Assembly: GCA_030656435.1 (NCBI GenBank)
Contig: JAUSOA010000244.1
Span: 1-12,404 of the forward strand
Length of the DNA: 12,404 nucleotides
Reading direction: 5' to 3'
Origin: Acholeplasmataceae bacterium
GTDB lineage: Bacteria > Bacillota_I > Bacilli_A > Acholeplasmatales > Acholeplasmataceae
Made by a program: the position numbers and the translations under genes. The notes below the pieces were generated by a model. The model did no database searches. It had not been told where the DNA came from and was given only the letters and a program-made list of their open reading frames with translations. Within the stretch, counting starts at the first letter, position 1. Each line of letters begins with the position of its first letter. Below are positions 7,605 to 12,404 of this stretch, piece by piece.

Positions 7605-8021
7605 TTATTTCCTTTCTAGTTTTGCTTTTTTAAGAATTTCTTCTTGTTTCTCAATCATGACTTTTTCTTCTTCATCCGTATGATGATCAAAGCCTAATAG
7701 ATGTAGGTATCCGTGAACCGCTAAAAATCCGATTTCTCTATCCATTGAATGACCATAATCTAGTGCCTGTAATCTTGCTTGAGGAATTGAGATGAAAATG
7801 TCACCAATCGAAGTATCTGTTTCATCGTCATTTGGAAATGATAGAACATCTGTTTCCTTATCGATTCTTCGAAAATTTTTATTGAGTTCTCTTATTTCTT
7901 CTTGAGTGACGAAAATAATTTGCATACTCTTTTTATTTTTTATCGGACGAAAGACCTTTTTGAGTAGACCTTTATATTCCTTAATATCTTCACTTGTCTG
8001 ATTGTATAGATTGATTTTCAC
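7605..8021 (-). CDS. ybeY: Endoribonuclease / rRNA maturation factor YbeY
   Basis: Zinc-dependent RNase of the UPF0054 family, involved in 16S rRNA 3'-end processing and 70S quality control. The signature HGYLHLLGFDH gives metal ligands H103, H107 and H113; DVLSFP (58-63) and GDIFIS (73-78) are also family motifs. I use the GTG at 8019-8021 (138 residues). AAAGG at 8032-8036 lies ten bases upstream, and MKINLYNQ is a normal YbeY beginning. The ATG at 8028-8030 (141 residues) is only one base from that AAAGG, too close for it to serve. The longest frame, from 8072, would add a tail unlike the family and overlap phoH by 83 bases. With the GTG start the overlap with phoH is 32 bases. Confidence 0.92.
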   Translation of the reverse strand: MKINLYNQTSEDIKEYKGLLKKVFRPIKNKKSMQIIFVTQEEIRELNKNFRRIDKETDVLSFPNDDETDTSIGDIFISIPQARLQALDYGHSMDREIGFLAVHGYLHLLGFDHHTDEEEKVMIEKQEEILKKAKLERK

Positions 8022-8964
8022 TAGTCTCATACCTTTCAAGTATTCTTTGTACCAAAGGATGTCTGACGACATCTATTTTGTCGAATGTAATGATTTGAAT
8101 ATCATCTAATCCTTGGAGAAGTGACAAAGCCTGATTCAGTCCTGAAGGAATTCCCTTGGGTAAATCAGATTGAGAGGGATCTCCTGTAATCACCATCTTA
8201 GATGCAAATCCGAGACGAGTTAAAAACATCTTCATTTGAACCTTCGTCGTGTTTTGTGCTTCATCAAGAATTACAAACGCATTTTCTAATGTTCTTCCAC
8301 GCATATAAGCGAGTGGAGCAATTTCGATGACTCCCTTTTCAAGAAGACTTAATGTAGTCTGCATGCCTAGCATCTCATAGAGCGCGTCATATAAAGGTAC
8401 GAGGTAAGGATCAACCTTTTCCTTTAAATCTCCTGGAAGAAATCCAAGATTTTCACCAGCTTCAACAACTGGTCTTGTCAGTATTAATTTTTTAACTTTA
8501 TTATTCTTTAAGTCTGCAACTGCTTGAGCAACTGCTAGATATGTTTTTCCTGTTCCTGCAGGACCGACTCCAAAAACTAAGTCGTATCCAGAGATAGCCT
8601 CAACATAGCTTCTTTGATTGAAAGTTTTCGGGTAAATGGATCTTCCTTGATCATTGACTAAAATCTTTTTCCGATTTCGATATAAATCAAAAACATCCTC
8701 TAATTCATTTTTTTCTGCAAGCTTAATGATATACATGACATCGCGTTCAGTTAACTGTACCTGATGCTCTGCAAGTTCGATTAAGACAGCAAAAATAGCC
8801 TCCAACAATTCTAAATGTTCTTTCTTAGCGTCAGTTACAATCTCAGAACCTAAGATAGATACATTAATACCTAGATATTGCTTGAAAACTAATAAATTAC
8901 GATCTTGTATGCCTACCAGTCTTGCAATGGCTTCAGCATGATGAATTTGTTGATTTAATTTCAT
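7990..8964 (-). CDS. phoH: PhoH-family ATPase
   Basis: A 324-residue PhoH-like P-loop ATPase of the type found next to ybeY across bacteria. It is thought to act in RNA metabolism, but its exact role is not settled. The N-terminal 100 or so residues contain the small domain seen in this subfamily. Walker A is GPAGTGKT (134-141), followed by TRPVVEAGENLGFLPGDL (163-180), which is highly conserved in PhoH proteins. Walker B is VILDEAQN (231-238), and the sensor-like stretch VITGDPSQ (258-265) follows. The ATG at 8962-8964 has AAGGAG at 8973-8978, eight bases upstream. It is the first gene of the long operon; its promoter lies about 25 bases before the start codon. Confidence 0.95.
   Translation of the reverse strand: MKLNQQIHHAEAIARLVGIQDRNLLVFKQYLGINVSILGSEIVTDAKKEHLELLEAIFAVLIELAEHQVQLTERDVMYIIKLAEKNELEDVFDLYRNRKKILVNDQGRSIYPKTFNQRSYVEAISGYDLVFGVGPAGTGKTYLAVAQAVADLKNNKVKKLILTRPVVEAGENLGFLPGDLKEKVDPYLVPLYDALYEMLGMQTTLSLLEKGVIEIAPLAYMRGRTLENAFVILDEAQNTTKVQMKMFLTRLGFASKMVITGDPSQSDLPKGIPSGLNQALSLLQGLDDIQIITFDKIDVVRHPLVQRILERYETSENQSIQSDK
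8032..8036 (-). promoter_or_regulatory. Ribosome binding site that decides the ybeY start
   Basis: AAAGG on the minus strand inside the phoH coding sequence. It is ten bases from the GTG at 8021 but only one base from the ATG at 8030. Pairing with the 16S rRNA tail is therefore compatible only with the GTG, or a site further downstream. Confidence 0.5.
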
Positions 8965-8989
8965 TAAATCCGCTCCTTACCGTGTTTTC

Positions 8990-8998
8990 ATTATACCA
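8990..8998 (-). promoter_or_regulatory. Extended -10 promoter of the phoH-trmK operon
   Basis: The minus strand reads TGGTATAAT: a perfect TATAAT (8990-8995) with an upstream TG, the extended -10 form. The region 17 bases further up reads CTTTTT, a poor -35, so the extended -10 element probably carries the promoter. Transcription would start near 8983, giving a short leader before the phoH binding site at 8973-8978. Confidence 0.7.
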
Positions 8999-9004
8999 CA
9001 CCAG

Positions 9005-9035
9005 AAAAAATAAAAAAGCACTGCTGTACTTTTTT
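9005..9035. terminator. Bidirectional intrinsic terminator upstream of the phoH operon
   Basis: A 10-bp stem, AAAAAAGCAC (9012-9021) with GTACTTTTTT (9026-9035) and one G-T pair, encloses a four-base loop. A run of A (9005-9010) continues on the left, giving a long U tract for minus-strand transcripts. The A and T flanks make it usable in both directions. It lies between rpsU and the phoH promoter and separates the two units. Confidence 0.7.
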
Positions 9036-9050
9036 AAGGTGAAATGATAT

Positions 9051-9072
9051 AAAAACGCACCCGAAAGGTGCG
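9051..9072 (-). terminator. Intrinsic terminator of rpsU
   Basis: On the minus strand CGCACC (9067-9072) pairs with GGTGCG (9056-9061) around a five-base loop, followed by TTTTT (9051-9055). It begins nine bases after the rpsU stop codon. Confidence 0.8.
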
Positions 9073-9081
9073 AATTTTACT

Positions 9082-9255
9082 TTACTTTTTTTTAGCGCGT
9101 GCTGCACGTTGTGCGTCTTTGCGTGCTACACTTGGTTTCACGTAAAACTCACGCTTGCGTGCTTCTTGGAGGTTTCCTGACTTAGAAACATCACGTTTAA
9201 AGCGACGTAAAGCATCTTCAATTGATTCTTTTTCGCGAACGACTGTTTTAGGCAT
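9082..9255 (-). CDS. rpsU: Small ribosomal subunit protein bS21
   Basis: A 57-residue basic protein of the 30S platform near the anti-Shine-Dalgarno region of 16S rRNA. The start MPKTVV and the core ESIEDALRRFKRDVSKSG are diagnostic for bS21, as is the tyrosine-containing REFYVKPS segment and the Arg/Lys-rich end (RAARAKKK). The ATG at 9253-9255 has AAGGAGGG at 9262-9269, six bases upstream. A GTG further up at 9271-9273 would include this binding site in the coding sequence and is not used. It is a single-gene unit, with a perfect consensus promoter in front and an intrinsic terminator behind, which fits strong independent expression. Confidence 0.97.
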   Translation of the reverse strand: MPKTVVREKESIEDALRRFKRDVSKSGNLQEARKREFYVKPSVARKDAQRAARAKKK

Positions 9256-9296
9256 TGTCTGCCCTCCTTCCACGCTTAGATTGGTTAGCCTTTTAC

Positions 9297-9325
9297 ATTA
9301 TATATGATTTTTTTTGATTTGTCAA
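9297..9325 (-). promoter_or_regulatory. Consensus sigma-A promoter of rpsU
   Basis: The minus strand has TTGACA (9320-9325) and TATAAT (9297-9302) separated by exactly 17 bases, with an A-rich spacer. Both hexamers match consensus at every position. The -35 box lies six bases beyond the rsmE stop codon. Confidence 0.9.
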
Positions 9326-9331
9326 AAAATT

Positions 9332-10027
9332 TCAGATATTTTTAACTGATAGATAGGTCAGTATGTAAAGGTTAGCGATTTCTGTTGGCAATATATAATG
9401 TCCCAGTGTAACTGGAACCACTTTTTTCGATAGTAAAGAGATTCTTTCAGATTCACTAATTCCGCCCTCTGGTCCAATGATCAGCGCGATATTCATCTCT
9501 TTTTTAATGCTTGGTAGTGCAATCTCTAGTGTTGTTGATTTCTCGGATTCATCTGCGAGAAGTACGATGTCATAAAATGATAAATCCATTTTATCTAAAC
9601 TTTTAATCATCTCTATTTCAGGAACTTCAAAGCGGTGAGCGAGCTCAGCTGCTTCCTTAGCTATGGTTTGAAATCTTTTTATTTTGTTTTCTTCGTTATC
9701 TAACTTGGTAATACTTCGATGCATTCCTGCTAAAATAATTTTTGAAGCTCCAAAGATGGTTGCATATTTAATAACAATATCTGATTTTGGATTTTTTGGT
9801 AATCCTTGAATCAGTGTTATTTTTGGACTGTCTTTTCTAATAAGCTCTTCTATGATCTTATATTTCACTTCTTCTGTATCTAAATCGAGGATAGAAAGAA
9901 AACACTTGCCATCATGACAGATAATGATTTCATCACCCGTTTTCATTCTCATCACTTTTTTAATATGGTGTGCATCTGAACATGTGATTATCAAATTGTT
10001 TTTTTCAACAAAATAACGTTGTGGCAT
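9332..10027 (-). CDS. rsmE: 16S rRNA (uracil(1498)-N3)-methyltransferase RsmE
   Basis: SPOUT-class methylase that makes m3U1498 in 16S rRNA. The 231 residues are slightly short for the family. The N-terminal PUA-like domain shows HHIKKVMRMKTGDEI (20-34). The trefoil-knot domain has LIQGLPK (72-78), the RS of MHRS (102-105), IAKEAAE (122-128) and the SAM-loop IIGPEGG (183-189). The last knot motif, normally ILRTETA, reads ILPTEIA here (212-218), so the usual arginine is proline (P214). The usual glutamine of EAAEQ is leucine (L129). It ends with TGA at a normal family end point. ATG is at 10025-10027, with AAAGGTG at 10032-10038. It starts just beyond a terminator-like hairpin with no visible promoter of its own. 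Confidence 0.9.
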   Translation of the reverse strand: MPQRYFVEKNNLIITCSDAHHIKKVMRMKTGDEIIICHDGKCFLSILDLDTEEVKYKIIEELIRKDSPKITLIQGLPKNPKSDIVIKYATIFGASKIILAGMHRSITKLDNEENKIKRFQTIAKEAAELAHRFEVPEIEMIKSLDKMDLSFYDIVLLADESEKSTTLEIALPSIKKEMNIALIIGPEGGISESERISLLSKKVVPVTLGHYILPTEIANLYILTYLSVKNI

Positions 10028-10045
10028 AGTTCACCTTTATTGATG

Positions 10046-10073
10046 AAAAAAGCGTTTCAATTGAAACACTTTT
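10046..10073. terminator. Intrinsic terminator between secG and rsmE
   Basis: An 11-bp stem, AAAAGCGTTTC (10048-10058) with GAAACACTTTT (10063-10073) and one G-T pair, surrounds an AATT loop. On the minus strand it runs into six T (10046-10051). It follows the secG stop by 27 bases and ends 18 bases before the rsmE ATG. Confidence 0.75.
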
Positions 10074-10100
10074 GTCTAATCTCTTCGTGATTTTAAATTT

Positions 10101-10325
10101 TTAGTGTAGCAAATTGGATGTAACAACCAAAACAATTAAAAGAAAAGCAAGCACTGCAGATGAGCGAGCTAAGAACAGCTCAAGTCCACGTGTCTTCTTA
10201 TTTTTAAATAACTCTGATTTTTCACCACTGAATGCATCTTGAATATTATCTTGTGAATGCTGTAATAAAACAGTCACGATAAGAAAGATTGTAACGATAA
10301 TTATTAAATAGTCTACCCAGATCAT
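10101..10325 (-). CDS. secG: Preprotein translocase subunit SecG
   Basis: A 74-residue membrane protein, the small auxiliary subunit of the SecYEG protein-export channel. It has two hydrophobic helices (about 3-22 and 52-72). Between them is the usual SecG loop: LLQHSQDNIQDAFSG, then a charged stretch and RGLELFLARSSAVLAF. The LLQ at the end of helix 1 and the R-G-x-E/D spacing before helix 2 are typical of the family. The ATG has AGGAGG at 10332-10337, six bases upstream. It has its own promoter and is followed by a hairpin terminator, so it can be expressed independently of the iron transporter genes before it. The call rests on the fold pattern and short motifs, as always for SecG. Confidence 0.9.
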   Translation of the reverse strand: MIWVDYLIIIVTIFLIVTVLLQHSQDNIQDAFSGEKSELFKNKKTRGLELFLARSSAVLAFLLIVLVVTSNLLH

Positions 10326-10350
10326 ATGATTCCTCCTAAAACTCCAACTA

Positions 10351-10379
10351 ATGATATCAAATTTTCATTTTTTTGTCAA
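10351..10379 (-). promoter_or_regulatory. Sigma-A promoter of secG
   Basis: TTGACA (10374-10379) and TATCAT (10351-10356) are separated by 17 bases on the minus strand. The -35 is perfect; the -10 has one mismatch. Transcription would begin near 10344, only a few bases before the secG ribosome binding site. Confidence 0.82.
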
Positions 10380-10402
10380 TTATATGTTTAGATAATCTAC
10401 GA

Positions 10403-11068
10403 TTAAATATTTTTCTCGATTTTGACTATCTTTCCATCTTCTAAATATAAAATGCGATTTGCGATATCCTTCGCATCTTCATAGTCATGCGTAGCAAAAA
10501 TACATGACATATTTTGCTGATTCATAATTCTTTTTAAATCTTGTCTAATTTGTTTTCTTAGATCTTTATCAAGATTACTGAATGGTTCGTCTAATAAAAG
10601 CATTTTCGGATTCGGAGCAAGAGCTCTAGCTAAAGCAACTCTTTGTTGCTGTCCACCTGATAATTCATGAGGATATTTTGTATGTTTTTCGTTTAAGCTA
10701 ATCAGTTCAAGCATTTCCAACGCGATTTTTTCTTTATCTACTTTTGATTTTTTCATTAACCCATATTGAATATTTTGCATGATGGTCAAATGAGGGAAAA
10801 GCGCATAATCTTGAAAAACCATGCCAATATGTCTTTTATTCGGCTCAACAAAATGATGATTTGAGACTATGATTTCATCATCGATAATAATCTCACCATT
10901 CATTGGTATTTCTAAACCAGATAGCACACGTAATAAAGTGCTTTTTCCGGATCCACTTTTACCTAAAATAGCAACAATCTCTCCTTTAGAAATTCCTGTC
11001 GAGCAATTATTTAAAACCAAACGGTTTTTATCGTATCCAAAATTTATTTTATTGATATCAATATACAT
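10403..11068 (-). CDS. ABC transporter ATP-binding protein, ferric iron type (FbpC-like, short form)
   Basis: A 221-residue ABC ATPase powering the adjacent importer permease. Walker A is GKSGSGKS (36-43), the Q-loop glutamine is Q86 in MVFQDYALFPHLT (83-95), the signature is LSGGQ (136-140), Walker B is MLLLDEP (156-162) and the H-loop histidine is H194. The stretch VEPNKRHIGMVFQDYALFPHL is typical of the iron(III), putrescine and thiamine branch. These ATPases usually have about 350 residues; this one stops after the nucleotide-binding domain, so the C-terminal TOBE-like regulatory domain is missing. The end is clean, with no sign of a frameshift. ATG is at 11066-11068 with AAAGGA at 11079-11084, and it overlaps the permease gene by 11 bases. 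Iron as substrate is inferred mainly from the permease. Confidence 0.9.
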   Translation of the reverse strand: MYIDINKINFGYDKNRLVLNNCSTGISKGEIVAILGKSGSGKSTLLRVLSGLEIPMNGEIIIDDEIIVSNHHFVEPNKRHIGMVFQDYALFPHLTIMQNIQYGLMKKSKVDKEKIALEMLELISLNEKHTKYPHELSGGQQQRVALARALAPNPKMLLLDEPFSNLDKDLRKQIRQDLKRIMNQQNMSCIFATHDYEDAKDIANRILYLEDGKIVKIEKNI

Positions 11069-12404
11069 TGTTGAACAGTCCTTTCTTGTAATGTGTTAAT
11101 AAATAAATCAACACACCTGCGATGGTGATTAGAATTAAAGATGGAAGACTTGATTCCTGGATCATTTCATCTTTTGCATAGGTGTAAACAATTGTTGATA
11201 GAGAATCATAATTTGCAGGTCTTAAAATCAGTGTTAGTGGTAATTCTTTGATGATATCTACAAATGCTAGGATAAATGCTCCAATTAATCCTGGGAATAT
11301 GAGCGGTATATCCACACGAATCAGTGCATCTATCCGATTTGATCCGAGTGTATATGCAGATTCTGTGAATTTTGTTCCTATCTTCTCATATTGACTATCA
11401 ATACTATTAAATCCAATCGATAGGAACCTTAATACATAAGCGAAAATCAATGTGAATAGACTTAAGGTAATCAAAAGACTTGGTCCATTAGGAATAATGA
11501 CTGAATAGATGGGTGCAAGTAATCGATCAATATCTACAAAGAACACATGAACGGCAACTGCAACGACAGCTCCTGGAATCGCGTATCCTAAATTTGCTAG
11601 CTTAACCCATGATTTACCGAGCTTACTTCTAGCCTTCATTCGACTAAAGTTCGCCATAAATAACGCGATAATAACAATAATAAGTGCAGTGAGAATCGAA
11701 TTTACAACTGTATTCATTGTTGCAATCACAATTCTTAAGTTAAACGATTTATGAATCGTTAAAACTAAATACCAAATGAGCTGCAAGAATGGGATGATAA
11801 ATCCAATGGCTAGAATAAACCATAGGAATGATGTTACACCAAGCTGTTTCCATCCATGAATTTTTCTTCTAGAAATAAGCTTTGTTTTCACATGCATTTG
11901 AAATTGTCTTCTGCCCCTTAGGATGCGTTCGATCAAAATGACTCCGAAAACAAGTATCATAAGATATGCTGATAATCGAATTGCACTATTTACATCGCCT
12001 AATGAAAACCAGGCATTAAAGATTGCGAAGCTAAAAACTCTTACATTGAAATATTGTACAACCCCATAATCATTTAATGTTTCTAAAATAACTAGAAGTG
12101 ATCCTGCTACAAGTGCAGGTCTTGCGAGTGGAATAGTTATAGAAAATAGCCTCTTCCATTTATTCGCACCCAGTAGTGTTGCACTTTCTATATATGAAGA
12201 GCTTTGTCTAGAAAGTGATGTTAATGTTAAAAGATAAATATATGGATACAAAGTGAATGCAAATATCAGTGATGCACCAGTCATATTCATCATATTGATT
12301 TGTCCGTTAATTCCAATCCATTGAATTAATCTTCCGATAGTTCCAGTATAGCTCACCATATCTGCATAGACATATGCAGCAATATAAGATGGGACAGCCA
12401 GTGG
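11058..12404 (-). CDS. Ferric iron-type ABC transporter permease (FbpB-like), 5' end outside window
   Basis: The last 448 residues of a fused double-unit permease. The frame stays open to the window edge and reads PLAVPSYIAAYVYADM, a recognisable early FbpB segment, so the ATG at 12357-12359 is not the real start. Two EAA loops for contact with the ATPase are visible. One begins ESATLLGANKWKRLF and ends in TIPLARP (from about residue 73); the other begins ESAYTLGSN and ends in DIPLIFP (from about 348). Each is surrounded by several hydrophobic helices. KELPLTLILRP (about 386-396) is close to the ELPATLLLRP signature of ferric iron permeases and is the best evidence for substrate. The gene ends with TGA inside the start of the ATPase gene. 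The binding-protein gene is expected upstream, beyond the window. Confidence 0.9.
   Translation of the reverse strand, partial: PLAVPSYIAAYVYADMVSYTGTIGRLIQWIGINGQINMMNMTGASLIFAFTLYPYIYLLTLTSLSRQSSSYIESATLLGANKWKRLFSITIPLARPALVAGSLLVILETLNDYGVVQYFNVRVFSFAIFNAWFSLGDVNSAIRLSAYLMILVFGVILIERILRGRRQFQMHVKTKLISRRKIHGWKQLGVTSFLWFILAIGFIIPFLQLIWYLVLTIHKSFNLRIVIATMNTVVNSILTALIIVIIALFMANFSRMKARSKLGKSWVKLANLGYAIPGAVVAVAVHVFFVDIDRLLAPIYSVIIPNGPSLLITLSLFTLIFAYVLRFLSIGFNSIDSQYEKIGTKFTESAYTLGSNRIDALIRVDIPLIFPGLIGAFILAFVDIIKELPLTLILRPANYDSLSTIVYTYAKDEMIQESSLPSLILITIAGVLIYLLTHYKKGLFNNVY

Larger units (their letters stand above)
638..8998 (-). other. Nine-gene operon phoH-ybeY-cdd-era-recO-glyS-dnaG-rpoD-trmK
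   Basis: All nine genes read the same way, with junctions of -32, +1, -8, -11, +20, +15, +10 and -14 bases. No hairpin terminator or clear promoter is visible at any junction. The only promoter I can support is at 8990-8998. A single transcript of about 8.4 kb is the simplest reading; internal promoters inside coding sequence cannot be excluded by eye, and rpoD often has one. Confidence 0.7.

Noticed and set aside
9256..9273. Upstream GTG extension of rpsU
   Set aside because: The extra six codons are made of the AAGGAGGG ribosome binding site and would precede the universal MPK start of bS21.
9326..9350. Hairpin (TCAG/CTGA) at the end of rsmE as a terminator
   Set aside because: Only four pairs with a long AT loop; the T run belongs to the rpsU promoter spacer region.
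10389..10399. Small inverted repeat TAGATAATCTA after the iron ATPase gene as a terminator
   Set aside because: The stem is only five AT-rich pairs with no U tract, too weak to call; read-through into secG is possible.
1..12404. Defence system, CRISPR array, prophage or insertion sequence
   Set aside because: Both strands hold conventional housekeeping and transport genes in conserved order, with no repeats, transposase or nuclease modules.

Overview
The window is a low-GC stretch of Firmicute/Mollicute-type chromosome, with every supported gene on the minus strand. TGA acts as a stop (it ends rsmE and the iron-type permease gene at family-appropriate places) and Trp is TGG, so this is not a UGA=Trp mycoplasma. 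Gene order resembles the Bacillus phoH-ybeY-cdd-era-recO-gly-dnaG-sigA-trmK region but is strongly compacted, with single-chain glycyl-tRNA synthetase and a short RecO. An Acholeplasma-like or related standard-code Tenericute is my best inference; the genus is not proven from this sequence.

Layout in transcription order (high to low coordinates): (1) 12404-10403, the 3' part of a ferric-iron-type ABC importer: a fused two-domain permease whose start lies outside the window, overlapping a short ATPase gene. (2) 10379-10101, secG with its own near-consensus promoter, followed by a hairpin terminator. (3) 10027-9332, rsmE, starting just after that terminator with no visible promoter. (4) 9325-9051, rpsU with a perfect consensus promoter and its own terminator. 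(5) A second, bidirectional terminator, then an extended -10 promoter and a nine-gene housekeeping operon at 8964-638: phoH, ybeY, cdd, era, recO, glyS, dnaG, rpoD, trmK. Junctions range from 32-nt overlaps to 20-nt gaps. (6) 606-1, a MarR-family repressor with a palindrome across its promoter, followed 35 nt later by the TTG start of a truncated ABC exporter gene.

The large operon joins rRNA maturation and ribosome assembly (ybeY, era), pyrimidine salvage (cdd), repair (recO), tRNA charging and modification (glyS, trmK), replication priming (dnaG) and the main sigma factor (rpoD). The flanking transcription units add a ribosomal protein, a 16S rRNA methylase and a translocon subunit. The two ends carry transport: iron uptake on the right and a MarR-controlled efflux unit on the left.

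No stretch longer than 300 bases lacks a gene; the largest gaps are 9081-8965 and 637-536, both described below. I saw no tRNA, rRNA, CRISPR array, insertion sequence or prophage gene. I found no undescribed multi-gene system. The points most worth a second look are the MarR operator, RecO without its zinc cysteines, RsmE with a changed C-terminal motif, and the terminator directly upstream of rsmE.
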